DNA of 64,000 nucleotides from UBA4416 sp040387475 (GTDB lineage Bacteria; Bacteroidota; Bacteroidia; B-17B0; Aurantibacillaceae), in assembly GCA_040387475.1 (NCBI GenBank), contig JAZKDT010000018.1:186001-250000 (forward strand). The letters are read 5' to 3'. Below the pieces are notes generated by a model. That model was not told the DNA's origin. It saw only the letters and a program-made list of their open reading frames with translations, and made no database searches. Below are positions 36,384-45,573 of this stretch, piece after piece (the stretch's first letter is position 1; each line of letters starts with the position of its first letter). Made by a program: the position numbers and the translations under genes.

Positions 36384-37109
36384 CTAAAATTCGTTAGCCA
36401 TTTCCTGCATCACACCGTACGATTTAAAATCCAGCAAACCTGGAATTTGCATTTTGTAATAATGTAACAGGCAATCCAGCAAAGCCAAACGCTCAGTCCT
36501 TGTTATTTTTTTTTGATTGGAGAGCGAATAGGCAAAAAGATTGGCAAACAATTCTGATTGCCAGTGATCAAATCCCAAAGGAAAACTCTTGGTTGTAGAA
36601 GAGAACTTGCCTTCTAAAGTGTCGAAATAACTTGCTGCAGCATCTCTGTTATTAACCGGATAAAACCCTAAATGTTTGGTGAGTTCAAATAAAAAATAAA
36701 TGTGTGTGTCTACGTAACCGTCCACTGCTTTGTCAAGCCATTGATAGGTATGACAGATCAAGTCAAATAAATCATCGTTAGCAATTTGTTCTTTAATGCA
36801 TTTGTATAATACTTCATTTAAAAATTGGGCAATGCACAATTTACCGAAATTTGTTTGAAGATCTGTATAAACAAACAAGCATTTAACCTCGCTAACTTGT
36901 TGAACCTCTTTGTTTTCTTTTATAGAAATAACACATTCTATTTGAGTAAGCGGTTGAATAACACCCGACTTTATTTTGGCTTTTGGCCCATTACCAACAT
37001 TGATGTTAGCCGATATTAAACCGAAGTCTTTGGTATAAATTTTTGAAATGATTTTTTTATCGGCATATTTTATATTATGCAAAACAATGCCCTGGGTGGT
37101 ATGCAACAT
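36384..37109 (-). CDS. recO: DNA repair protein RecO
   Basis: A 241-residue RecO. The N-terminal OB fold starts MLHTTQGIVLHNIKYADKKIISKIYTKDFGLISANI, and a helical C-terminal domain follows (CIAQFLNEVLYKCIKEQIANDDLFDLI, FELTKHLGFYPVN). The zinc-finger cysteines found in some RecO proteins are missing, as is usual in Bacteroidota. RecO helps load RecA on SSB-coated single-stranded DNA together with RecR. Its ATG overlaps the stop codon of the upstream porZ-like gene, so the two are translationally coupled. Confidence 0.9.
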   Translation of the reverse strand: MLHTTQGIVLHNIKYADKKIISKIYTKDFGLISANINVGNGPKAKIKSGVIQPLTQIECVISIKENKEVQQVSEVKCLFVYTDLQTNFGKLCIAQFLNEVLYKCIKEQIANDDLFDLICHTYQWLDKAVDGYVDTHIYFLFELTKHLGFYPVNNRDAAASYFDTLEGKFSSTTKSFPLGFDHWQSELFANLFAYSLSNQKKITRTERLALLDCLLHYYKMQIPGLLDFKSYGVMQEMANEF

Positions 37110-39442
37110 TAATTAACGATCAGTAATTTAGCAGTTGCATATTGGTCGCCACTGGCAGAAGCGCAATAAATCATGTAAGTGCCTGTAGCGGCCTTTACTC
37201 CTTTAAATGTTTGTAAATTCCATTCTATTTGCCCACCCTGCGATTTAGTGGACCATACGAGGTTGCCATAAATATCTGTGATTTTCACATCTGATTCGTC
37301 AATTAGGCCTGTAATACTAACTGAACCCGAATAACCTGGCTTAATGGGGTTAGGAAATGCATGTACTTTGGTATATTCGTCAAATCCTTTAATAATAGAT
37401 GTTCTGAAAGACTGTATGCCTTTATCGGTGGCAATAAACACATCGCCTGTAGTTTCATCCGTTACAATATCTTTTATAATGTTTGAATACAATGGACTAC
37501 TTTCGGCCGTAAAGTGGTAAATCTCTGTTTGGCCATCAGATGAAAAACAATATACACCAGACGAAGCCGTTCCGACCCATTTCCGGTTGACCCCGTCAAC
37601 AGCAAGCGCTGTTATAGCATCGTTTTCTAATAATATTTGAACATGACCATCTTGTTCAATTAAAATTTGCTGTCCATCCCAGTTTGCATTTGTAAAAACA
37701 TTTTCGGGATTGTAAAAAACAATAATTCCTTTGGCAGTTCCCACCCAAATATGTCCTTCTTTATCTTTGCAGATAGATTGAATATCGTTTGAGGGTAATT
37801 TTCCATTTCCCACAGCGGCGCTTAACAACTTGGTATTGGAAGTATTAGGTTGTGAGAGCCCTACTCCATCTTTATATACCATTAACCCGCCATTTCTTGC
37901 CAATATGATCCAGGCCTGGTCATTATCATCAAAAATAATCTTTGAAACGGTGGGTTGTACCACGATTTGCTCAAAATCCAAAAGCGTCCAGGTTCCATCG
38001 GTTTTCCTCACACTCACACATTTTTTGCCCAGCGTGATGGACACCCAAATGTTAGAATTTTTATCAAAATTAACCCCGGTAACCCTAACGTCATTACCTC
38101 CATTGTAACCAATAAGAGGGGTATTGCCATACTTATAAACACCTTGGATCTGATTAGATTTAACATCTACTACACCAAAACCCATTGCTGCAAAAACAAT
38201 ATGGTCTTTATCATTTGGATCAATTGTGACTGCATTAATATCTTTCAGAGAGTCTGGGATAACGCTTCTTAAAGATTTCCATTCACCATCCTGATAAACG
38301 TTGGGTTTATAGGAAAGATATTGTGAATCAAATGTTTCCCCCAGAAAAACAGGCGCCACTACCAACATACCGTCTTTGATATCAATATCATTTACAAAAT
38401 TACTTTCAGGTCCGTTAATGCTTATTTTTATATTTTCAGTCCACGGAGCACCTCCTGATTTAACTAGTCCATACTTTTTATCTGCCAGCCAAAATTTATT
38501 ATTATTTTCATAATAGCCATCAAGTATATCACTATAACCAAAACCATAATTTGTAACGTAATTTAAACGATTTCCGGCGGCATCAAATTCAGCCCAACCA
38601 AATTGATCGAGGATCAATAGTTTATTAAACCGCGAATAATCATATAATTTTTTATTTTCGGCTGTCTGGTAATTCACGTTAAGCGAATATTTAACCCAAC
38701 CTCCCGGAGTAAGTTCGTACAACGTATCCTTCATGGAAACGTTGGACTTCAATCTCTCAGAATAATTTGCAATTATTTTTCCACTAAAATTAACAATCGA
38801 ATTATAAGGCCCTGCAGCAATACCAACATTCAACGATTTCCAGTTTTGATAAAAGCTTAAGTTGGCATTTATATTTCCATAATATATACCGGCGGGTGTT
38901 GCCGCAAAAATTGCGCTATCATTTCTTGTAACCTCATAAACTTCAAGGTTTGTTGAAGAATTTCCAAGGTAATAGGTGTCTTTTATTTCCAGTTTCTTTG
39001 TATCGAAAACAACAATACCAAATCCACAGGAGATATAGGCCAGATCGCCATTAAAATAAACTTCATTAATGAACTTCTTTCCAGGTATAATTTTTCGTTT
39101 AATGTCAGACACATTTACAATATCATTATTTGGTAATATGACGTCAATATTAGTGTTCGCGTAAATAACTAATAACACATCATTGTGTTCATTTTTCCTC
39201 AAAAGGCTGATACCCACATCGGATAATCCTTGTATTTTTGTCAGTTTTTCAACACTATTATCTCCTTCGTTATAGGTTGCCAAACCTGCCCCATTTGAAA
39301 CATATACTTTAGGGCCTACTTTTGCCACACTATTAGCATAATCGTATGATAAATGGTCCAACCATTGCCCAACCTTTACTTGTGAGAAAGACAGGAAACC
39401 GATAAAGATAAAAAGTAGTAAAAGGTGTTTTTTGTATTGCAT
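37109..39442 (-). CDS. porZ: PorZ-like T9SS component (two-propeller surface protein)
   Basis: About 777 residues from the ATG at 39442, which starts the signal peptide MQYKKHLLLLFIFIGFLSFSQ; the ATG at 39487 adds 15 residues before it. The mature N-terminus VKVGQWLDHLSYDYANSVAKVGPKVYVSNGAGL followed by DNSVEKLTKIQGLSDVGISLL and NTNIDVIL is the PorZ pattern. Two seven-bladed propellers of two-component-regulator type (about 25-680, with VGTAKGIIVFY and FIATDKGIQSF) precede a T9SS sorting domain (FPNPIKPG ... AKLLIVN). In Porphyromonas gingivalis PorZ binds anionic LPS and delivers it to the PorU sortase complex. Co-location with recO is also seen in other Bacteroidota, as far as I recall. Confidence 0.85.
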   Translation of the reverse strand: MQYKKHLLLLFIFIGFLSFSQVKVGQWLDHLSYDYANSVAKVGPKVYVSNGAGLATYNEGDNSVEKLTKIQGLSDVGISLLRKNEHNDVLLVIYANTNIDVILPNNDIVNVSDIKRKIIPGKKFINEVYFNGDLAYISCGFGIVVFDTKKLEIKDTYYLGNSSTNLEVYEVTRNDSAIFAATPAGIYYGNINANLSFYQNWKSLNVGIAAGPYNSIVNFSGKIIANYSERLKSNVSMKDTLYELTPGGWVKYSLNVNYQTAENKKLYDYSRFNKLLILDQFGWAEFDAAGNRLNYVTNYGFGYSDILDGYYENNNKFWLADKKYGLVKSGGAPWTENIKISINGPESNFVNDIDIKDGMLVVAPVFLGETFDSQYLSYKPNVYQDGEWKSLRSVIPDSLKDINAVTIDPNDKDHIVFAAMGFGVVDVKSNQIQGVYKYGNTPLIGYNGGNDVRVTGVNFDKNSNIWVSITLGKKCVSVRKTDGTWTLLDFEQIVVQPTVSKIIFDDNDQAWIILARNGGLMVYKDGVGLSQPNTSNTKLLSAAVGNGKLPSNDIQSICKDKEGHIWVGTAKGIIVFYNPENVFTNANWDGQQILIEQDGHVQILLENDAITALAVDGVNRKWVGTASSGVYCFSSDGQTEIYHFTAESSPLYSNIIKDIVTDETTGDVFIATDKGIQSFRTSIIKGFDEYTKVHAFPNPIKPGYSGSVSITGLIDESDVKITDIYGNLVWSTKSQGGQIEWNLQTFKGVKAATGTYMIYCASASGDQYATAKLLIVN

Positions 39443-39499
39443 ACCTAGTAACGGAATTATAAATAAAATATTGTAACAACTGTGCATAAATTTAATACT

Positions 39500-39507
39500 T
39501 ATATTTG
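39500..39507 (+). promoter_or_regulatory. -7 element of the tRNA-Arg gene
   Basis: TATATTTG, an exact consensus match, lies 12 bp before the first base of the tRNA. Confidence 0.55.
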
Positions 39508-39519
39508 TTAAAAAATAAT

Positions 39520-39591
39520 GGCCTTGTAGTACAATGGATAGTATTTGGGTTTCCGAAGCCTACGATCCTAGTTCGATTCTAGGCAGGGCCA
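39520..39591 (+). tRNA. tRNA-Arg (anticodon CCG)
   Basis: A complete 72-nt cloverleaf: acceptor stem GGCCTTG with CAGGGCC (one G-U pair), a D arm, an anticodon arm with loop TTCCGAA (anticodon CCG at 39553-39555, reading CGG), a 4-base variable loop and a T arm CCTAG-TTCGATT-CTAGG. The discriminator is A, and the 3' CCA is not encoded. Confidence 0.95.
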
Positions 39592-39594
39592 CAA

Positions 39595-39629
39595 AAAAAG
39601 CCCTTGATGAGATAAATCAAGGGCTTTTT
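39595..39629 (+). terminator. Terminator of tRNA-Arg
   Basis: A perfect 14-bp stem (39595-39608 with 39616-39629), 7-base loop, with A-run and T-run at its base, 3 bp after the tRNA. Confidence 0.9.
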
Positions 39630-39669
39630 GTATAAAAAAAGCATTTTATAATGCCTATTAATTATTATG

Positions 39670-39677
39670 TATATTTG
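39670..39677 (+). promoter_or_regulatory. -7 element directly before the small exported protein
   Basis: TATATTTG, an exact match, ends 5 bp before the TTG start codon at 39683. Transcription would begin at or next to the start codon, so the mRNA may be leaderless. Confidence 0.5.
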
Positions 39678-39682
39678 TACCG

Positions 39683-40015
39683 TTGAATAAGAGATTTAAA
39701 ATAGTTTTTTCATCCCTGTTACTGGCTGTTGTATTATTTGCAGCCATTCCCAAAATTTATATACATTCCCTGTTAGGGCATACACACAGTATAATTCATT
39801 CTGTAAGCGGTGCCGCAACGGTAAGTGAAGAAGTAGGCTCTCAGGATTGTAATTTTGAGAAATTCGACACACCTGTTTACTACACTGTTTTTAAATTTAT
39901 TTTAAACTTTTTGCCTTTAAAAGAAGCCAGACAAACCTCCTTCTTTTATCACCCAAAATCAGTTCCTCAATATCATTATAATACTTCTCTTTTAAGAGGG
40001 CCGCCTGTAGCTTGA
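39683..40015 (+). CDS. Small exported protein ending in RGPPVA, upstream of a TonB receptor
   Basis: A 110-residue protein that starts with TTG; no ATG or GTG is available in frame. The first 25 residues (MNKRFKIVFSSLLLAVVLFAAI) form a signal peptide or anchor. The mature part has clustered histidines (HSLLGHTHSIIHS, about 28-40), one cysteine and a conserved-looking end SLLRGPPVA. Short proteins with such a His-rich segment and an RGPP end are common upstream of metal-type TonB receptors in Bacteroidota, in my experience, and the second downstream gene here is such a receptor. A metal-binding role is plausible but not shown. Confidence 0.6.
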   Translation: MNKRFKIVFSSLLLAVVLFAAIPKIYIHSLLGHTHSIIHSVSGAATVSEEVGSQDCNFEKFDTPVYYTVFKFILNFLPLKEARQTSFFYHPKSVPQYHYNTSLLRGPPVA

Positions 40016-40058
40016 TTTATTACTCAATAAACTAAGTTATTAATCTTAAAAACACACA

Positions 40059-40268
40059 TTGAAGTTTATACCCTTAGCGATTATTCGCTTTTATCAATAT
40101 GCTATATCTCCGCTTTTAAAACCGTCGTGCCGGTTTACGCCGTCCTGTTCGCAATATGGATTAGACGCAATAAACAAGTACGGAGCTTTTAAGGGAAGTT
40201 GGATGACCATCAAGCGTATCTGCCGTTGTCATCCCTGGGGTGGAAGCGGATACGATCCTGTGAAATAG
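40059..40268 (+). CDS. yidD: Membrane protein insertion efficiency factor YidD
   Basis: A 69-residue YidD. The sequence reads IRFYQYAISPLLKPSCRFTPSCSQYGLDAINKYGAFKGSW, then RICRCHPWGGSGYDPV, which is the complete family signature with its conserved cysteines (CRFxPSCS, CRCHPW). It starts with TTG at 40059, since no ATG or GTG is in frame. YidD assists YidC-dependent membrane insertion. In many bacteria it sits between rnpA and yidC, but here it lies between the RGPP protein and a TonB receptor, a looser arrangement often seen in Bacteroidota. Confidence 0.95.
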   Translation: MKFIPLAIIRFYQYAISPLLKPSCRFTPSCSQYGLDAINKYGAFKGSWMTIKRICRCHPWGGSGYDPVK

Positions 40269-40313
40269 TTATTAAAATAAAAGGGCCATAAATTTCTTTA
40301 AGAAGAAATCGTT

Positions 40314-42779
40314 ATGTCAATTAAAAATACTCTATGCGTCATCGCATTATATCTGTCATGCCATTTACAGGCACAAACAACCTTTACCGGAATTATTAAA
40401 GACAAGCAAACAAGTGAAGTTTTGCCCGGCGCCATTTTATATTTTCCGGATCTTAAAAGTTCCAGCATTTCCAGAGAAGACGGGACCTTTGAGATCCACA
40501 ACCTGCCGTCTATTAAAGCATTGTTACAAGTACGTTTATTAGGATATCAAACCATCGTCAAAACAATTGATCTATCTTTAGACTTACCATTAACAATAGA
40601 AATGGAGCAATCTCACATTGAATCCAATGAAGTGGTTGTAACCGGCGTATCAAAAGCTACACAAATAAAAAGAAATCCTGTTCCGATGGTTTCTATAGAT
40701 CAACACTATCTCGAACAAAATACGGCAACTAATGTGATTGACGCTATGGCCAAAGTACCAGGTGTAAACGTATTAACTACCGGACCTAATGTTTCCAAGC
40801 CATACATCCGCGGACTGGGATATAACAGAGTGCTTACTTTATTTGACGGTGTAAGGCAGGAAAGTCAGCAGTGGGGCGACGAGCATGGTGTTGAAATGGA
40901 TCAGTTTTTAATTAACAGGATAGAAGTGATCAAAGGGCCCGCCAGTTTAATTTACGGATCAGACGCGTTAGCCGGCGTAGTTAATTTATTACCCGAAAAT
41001 ACGGCTCCCGAAGGAACCATTAAAGGAACCATTCAATCAAATTATCAGACAAACAATGGCTTATATGCGGTATCGGCGGCAATAGCAGGAAATATAAAAA
41101 ACAATGTATTTGGGATGCGTATTTCTCATAAAGAAGCGACCAATTATCAGAATAAATATGACGGCAGAATACATAATACAGGTTTCAAAGAAAATGATTT
41201 AAATGCCTATATAGGTTTGAATCGAAAATGGGGTTATTCGCATGTTAATTTCAGTTTATATGATAACTTACAGGAAATACCGGATGGCAGCAGGGATTCG
41301 ACAACCAGAAAATTTACAAAGCAAATTACAGAAGCAGATACCCTTAGACCCGTTGTGAGCAACGCAGAGTTAAATTCATATGCGATTGATCGCATCCATC
41401 AACACGTTCAACACTATCGCCTGTTTTCTACCAATCAGTTTATTATTGGAGCAAGTAAAATAGCGTTAAAATTAGGTTACCAGCAAAGTGTGCGAAAAGA
41501 ATTTGCACACCCTGAAAATCCTGAAATACCTGGACTTTATCTTGACATGAAAACCGGAACCTATGATCTGAAGTACTATTTACCGGATGTAAAAGGATGG
41601 GAATCAACGGTTGGCATAAACGGGATGTACCAAACGAATGAAGTTCACAAGGGTACTGAATTTGTTATTCCGGATTATACTTTATTTGATTTTGCGCCTT
41701 TCGTGTATTTCAAAAAAGAAATTAAAAAAGTTGATCTTGCTTTTGGTGCACGTTATGACACCCGATCTTTTCAAAATACGGAATTATATACCATTACTAA
41801 TTCCACAACCGGATTTGATATGGCAGTGAGCGATACAACAGGTGCTACAAAACAATTTGATAATTACACTCACACATTCGGTGGATTCTCCGGAAGCGCA
41901 GGGATTACGTATAATATATCAGAACAGTTATTAATAAAAGGTAATATTGCGAGAGGTTTCAGAGCACCCAATATTTCTGAGATCTCTGCAAAAGGCGTGC
42001 ATCCCGGTTCCGGATTTCAACAGTTGGGTGATGCGAATTTTAAACCTGAAACAAATATTCAGGAAGATATTGGCATCTTTTTCGATAGCCACCACCTTTC
42101 GCTGAGTGCAGAAGTATTCAATAACCAGATCGATCATTATATTTTTAATCAAAAATTATCGAGTGTTTTGGGAGAAGATTCCATATATACTGAAGCCGGT
42201 AATAATTATCCCGTATACAAATTCAGGCAAACCAAAGCACAATTAGTTGGTGGTGAAGCTCGCATCGATATCCATCCGCATCCATTGGATTGGCTTCACT
42301 TTGAAAACTCCATATCAATAGTGTATGGCATCAACAAAGGTGGAAACGGCGCTATCCTGAACGACAGTAATAAATATTTACCTTTTATTCCGCCGTTACA
42401 TACAACCTCCGAATTACGTGCTGAATTACCTAAAAAAATCGCGTGCTTTCACCACTCTTACTTCAAAGTTGGAATGCAGTATTATGCCTCACAAAACAGG
42501 GTGTTTTTGGCTGACAATACAGAAACTGAAACTCCCGGATATACGTTATTTGATATTGGATTAGGAACAGAGATTTGTACTAAAAAAGAAGTGACCTTAT
42601 GCACCATAGGAATATTTGTAACTAACATCACTGATGTAACTTACCAGACTAACATGAGTAGATTAAAATATTTCGATAATTATCCGAACAATGGAACCGG
42701 CCGGTCGGGAATTTATAACATGGGACGCAATATCAGTTTTAAACTAACCATACCTTTCCATATTAGACAAAATAAGTAA
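40314..42779 (+). CDS. TonB-dependent receptor, probably for a metal or metal complex
   Basis: An 821-residue receptor with a signal peptide (about 1-20, ending HLQAQ). A carboxypeptidase-D-like domain follows (about 22-105: FTGIIKDKQTSEVLPGAILYF), then the plug (about 120-235) with VPGVNVLTTGPNVSKPYIRGLGYNRVL, WGDEHGVEMDQFLINRIEVIKG and LIYGSDALAGVVNLLPE. The barrel closes at the C-terminus. The plug motif GDEHG...EMDQ and the His-rich loops (DRIHQHVQHY, IDIHPHPLDWLHF) resemble zinc/copper-type receptors such as ZnuD. Upstream are yidD and the His-containing RGPP protein. Metal uptake is inference. It converges with the glycosyltransferase operon, with 7 bp between stops. Confidence 0.85.
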   Translation: MSIKNTLCVIALYLSCHLQAQTTFTGIIKDKQTSEVLPGAILYFPDLKSSSISREDGTFEIHNLPSIKALLQVRLLGYQTIVKTIDLSLDLPLTIEMEQSHIESNEVVVTGVSKATQIKRNPVPMVSIDQHYLEQNTATNVIDAMAKVPGVNVLTTGPNVSKPYIRGLGYNRVLTLFDGVRQESQQWGDEHGVEMDQFLINRIEVIKGPASLIYGSDALAGVVNLLPENTAPEGTIKGTIQSNYQTNNGLYAVSAAIAGNIKNNVFGMRISHKEATNYQNKYDGRIHNTGFKENDLNAYIGLNRKWGYSHVNFSLYDNLQEIPDGSRDSTTRKFTKQITEADTLRPVVSNAELNSYAIDRIHQHVQHYRLFSTNQFIIGASKIALKLGYQQSVRKEFAHPENPEIPGLYLDMKTGTYDLKYYLPDVKGWESTVGINGMYQTNEVHKGTEFVIPDYTLFDFAPFVYFKKEIKKVDLAFGARYDTRSFQNTELYTITNSTTGFDMAVSDTTGATKQFDNYTHTFGGFSGSAGITYNISEQLLIKGNIARGFRAPNISEISAKGVHPGSGFQQLGDANFKPETNIQEDIGIFFDSHHLSLSAEVFNNQIDHYIFNQKLSSVLGEDSIYTEAGNNYPVYKFRQTKAQLVGGEARIDIHPHPLDWLHFENSISIVYGINKGGNGAILNDSNKYLPFIPPLHTTSELRAELPKKIACFHHSYFKVGMQYYASQNRVFLADNTETETPGYTLFDIGLGTEICTKKEVTLCTIGIFVTNITDVTYQTNMSRLKYFDNYPNNGTGRSGIYNMGRNISFKLTIPFHIRQNK

Positions 42780-42786
42780 GCGGAAA

Positions 42787-44088
42787 TTATTTTGAAATTT
42801 CATCGAGGAGTGATGCATATACTTTAGCGCAACTTTCCCGCGAATACTTCTCAATAGATACTGAATTTACAGATAGCTGGTCAGACTTGTATTTTTGGTA
42901 CAAGTCTGATATAGCGATTTTAGTTCCTTCGTAATCATTAAAATCGCATAAAGTACCTGCACCCGTCTCTTTTAGTATCAGGGCGGCATCGCCATCTGGC
43001 ATTCCAATACCAAATATGGGACGGCCCGCGGCCAGGTATTCAAACAATTTTCCGGATAGAACGCCTTTGTTATTAGGGGTATTATTTAATGGTAATAATA
43101 GTACAGGCGACTGTGTCATTATTTTTACTACTTCGCTATGTGCCATGTAGTCTGTTTTCTGAGAATTTTCGAATAGTCCGTTTTGTTTTAAGCTCTCAAA
43201 AACAATAGCATCTGTTTTTCCCGTAAATTTTAACACCAGATCTTTCTTAAGTTCCGAATTTTCTTTGCAAAGATCTCCCAAAACTTTCCACAGCGTATAA
43301 GGATTGCGGTCTTTATTTAAAGCACCGGTATGATGAAGCAAAAACCCATTTAATAGTTTCATATCTGAATCAAACTTAAAATCATCTGTATCAAACCCAT
43401 TTGTAACGACCTCAACTTTTCTAGAACCCAGTTTTTCCAAATCACTGGCGCAAGTAGGACTAACAGTAACAACTTTATTAGCAGATGCCAACACCTGGTT
43501 TTCCAGTTTCTTATGTTGTCTGTCAGCATAAGCCGACAATTTCAATTGGCTGTAAAAATCAATTTGGGTCCACGGGTCACGAAAATCGGCAATCCAGGGA
43601 ATATCATGTTTTTGTTTTAAACCCATGGCAATTAAATGCATACTATGAGGTGGTCCCGTGCTGATAATCGCATCAATCTTATTTTTCCTGATATACTCAG
43701 ACAGATAGGAAATAGAAGGCCTGATCCAAAATTTACGAGCATCAGGAATAAAAAAATTACCGCGCACCCATATCATTGCCGATTGCAACATAGAGTTCTC
43801 TTTTCCTTCTGATAAAAATCCCTGATTAACCGTTTCGTTTTTTTTCTTACCCATTATCTTTCGATAAACATCGTAGGGTTCAGTAATCTGAGTTTTTAAA
43901 ACAGTTAAATTTGTGGGAATATCTTTTAAAAGTGTTTCATCATTGATGGGAAAATCCGGATTAGAAGGTGTATAAATAACTGGTTCCCAGCCAAATTTAC
44001 GAAAGTATTTGCTGAACTTAAGCCAACGTTGCACCCCTGCTCCACCCGTTGGGGGCCAATAGTAGGTTATAATCAGAACTTTTTTCAT
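42787..44088 (-). CDS. GT4 family glycosyltransferase
   Basis: A 433-residue GT-B glycosyltransferase. The N-terminal glycine-rich motif YYWPPTGGAGVQRWLKFSKYF marks the GT4-type subfamily seen in Bacteroidota capsule/O-antigen loci. The C-terminal domain has LLHHTGALNKDRNPYTLW, VLLLPLNNTPNNKGVLSGKLFEYLAAGRPIFGIG (sugar-nucleotide binding with E and the GxxxEYLA loop). It would add a sugar to a lipid-linked glycan at the inner membrane. It overlaps the flippase gene by 4 bp and is last in the operon. The donor sugar is unknown. Confidence 0.85.
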   Translation of the reverse strand: MKKVLIITYYWPPTGGAGVQRWLKFSKYFRKFGWEPVIYTPSNPDFPINDETLLKDIPTNLTVLKTQITEPYDVYRKIMGKKKNETVNQGFLSEGKENSMLQSAMIWVRGNFFIPDARKFWIRPSISYLSEYIRKNKIDAIISTGPPHSMHLIAMGLKQKHDIPWIADFRDPWTQIDFYSQLKLSAYADRQHKKLENQVLASANKVVTVSPTCASDLEKLGSRKVEVVTNGFDTDDFKFDSDMKLLNGFLLHHTGALNKDRNPYTLWKVLGDLCKENSELKKDLVLKFTGKTDAIVFESLKQNGLFENSQKTDYMAHSEVVKIMTQSPVLLLPLNNTPNNKGVLSGKLFEYLAAGRPIFGIGMPDGDAALILKETGAGTLCDFNDYEGTKIAISDLYQKYKSDQLSVNSVSIEKYSRESCAKVYASLLDEISK

Positions 44089-45560
44089 GAGCGTTTTGCA
44101 AATTTCGCTTTTATTGTATCAAATATCTCCGGGATTACATTTAACTTATAAACACAAAAAATATAAAAAACAGAAATAATACTTCCATTGATAAGAATAT
44201 TTAAAACAGCAATGGATGTAAAGGAGGGCAGAAATACTACAATGATAAATCCTACAGCAATCAATAATAAAATTTTTAAAGAATTTATATTGTAAGGTTG
44301 AAATTTAAAGATTTTATATATTAACCAAAATTTAGCGACATTATAGAGTACGGCAACAGCTGCCGTCACACAGGCTGCGGCAAGCATACCATACAAGGGG
44401 ATAAATAAAAGGTCTAATCCGAGGGTAAAGATAAAAGCAAACGCCAATAATATAGCTCCTAATTTAAAATGACTCGTATAATATAAAATTGCGTTATTAA
44501 CGCCCGTCATAACGTTTACAAGGCAACCAAAACTCAATATGCTTATGAGATATAACGATTCTGAATACTCAGAAGGTAAAAATTCATAAATATATTTGGA
44601 GCAGGCATTAATTCCCAGGAATATATAACCACCAAAAATCATAAGGTATTTCACAGAATCGAAATAAATCTTGTTCATCTCAACAAAATTTTTATTGGCG
44701 AAATTTTCCGCTATTTTCGAATAACTTATTCTCTCCAGTGAACTTAAAGGTACTTCTATAAACATCGCCAAATAAACCGCGGTTGAATAAATGGCTACAT
44801 TACTTAATGAATAAGTTCCTAAAAAAATCGAATCGAGGTTTCTTAAACAAAAGGATGCAAAGGAAATTCCCAGCAAAATGAGTCCGTAAGGAATGATTTT
44901 TTTATAGTGGATTTTATTTAGGACCGGAAGATTAATTCGGAAAGAAATTAAATCAAACTTCTTAAGATAGATGATCAGAATGGCAATAACCAAACAGTAT
45001 ATTAATAAATAAAATAATACGTACATATCGAAAGAGATCCAGCGATAGTGATACATAACCGTAACCAGTATTACCAATAGCCTTGAAACGATATCGTTTA
45101 AAAAAGAAGGAACCGTAGACTTATAAGCGGCCTGGCTAAAGGCAGTAATGATAGAATTTAAGGTAATGATAAGTGCATATGGAATTACACAAAGAAAATA
45201 GTTAATAAATAACTCTGAGTCCTTTTTATAAAGTGATGAGATGGAGTCTTTAAATAAAAAGAAAATAGATGAAATGATAATTGCCGAAATTGAAAAATAC
45301 AGAAGTATAAAGCCAAAAAAATATTTTTTAATGGCATCATCTTCTTTATACTGGGGATAAAACCTTAAAATGATATTTGGTAAGCCAAGCGGTAAAACAA
45401 TGCTTAACATGAAAGAAAAGTTGTATAAATTCCTGGTAAACCCTAATTCGGTAGTTGACAAAAATACAGGCTGCAACAAAATAGCACTGATCGCACCAAT
45501 GACTACCCCGGTGTAAGCAATAAATAAATTTTTAATTCCCTGTCGTTTTATGACTCCCAC
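44085..45560 (-). CDS. Wzx-type polysaccharide flippase
   Basis: A 491-residue protein with 12-14 membrane helices and almost no soluble part, matching the MOP/PST family (polysaccharide biosynthesis protein, Polysacc_synt). The start IKRQGIKNLFIAYTGVVIGAISAILLQPVFLS is typical. It would flip undecaprenyl-linked repeat units to the periplasm. It is placed between two glycosyltransferase genes (overlap 4 bp downstream, 13 bp gap upstream). No Wzy polymerase or ligase is visible here, so either they are elsewhere or this operon makes a short glycan. Confidence 0.85.
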   Translation of the reverse strand: MGVIKRQGIKNLFIAYTGVVIGAISAILLQPVFLSTTELGFTRNLYNFSFMLSIVLPLGLPNIILRFYPQYKEDDAIKKYFFGFILLYFSISAIIISSIFFLFKDSISSLYKKDSELFINYFLCVIPYALIITLNSIITAFSQAAYKSTVPSFLNDIVSRLLVILVTVMYHYRWISFDMYVLFYLLIYCLVIAILIIYLKKFDLISFRINLPVLNKIHYKKIIPYGLILLGISFASFCLRNLDSIFLGTYSLSNVAIYSTAVYLAMFIEVPLSSLERISYSKIAENFANKNFVEMNKIYFDSVKYLMIFGGYIFLGINACSKYIYEFLPSEYSESLYLISILSFGCLVNVMTGVNNAILYYTSHFKLGAILLAFAFIFTLGLDLLFIPLYGMLAAACVTAAVAVLYNVAKFWLIYKIFKFQPYNINSLKILLLIAVGFIIVVFLPSFTSIAVLNILINGSIISVFYIFCVYKLNVIPEIFDTIKAKFAKRS

Positions 45561-45573
45561 TTATCGTTTCATC

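Noticed and set aside
39641..39654. Small hairpin GCATT/AATGC after the tRNA terminator
   Set aside because: Five pairs with no transcript that would use it; the tRNA already has a strong terminator.
39667..39690. ATG before the RGPP protein
   Set aside because: It is in another frame and reaches a stop after seven codons.
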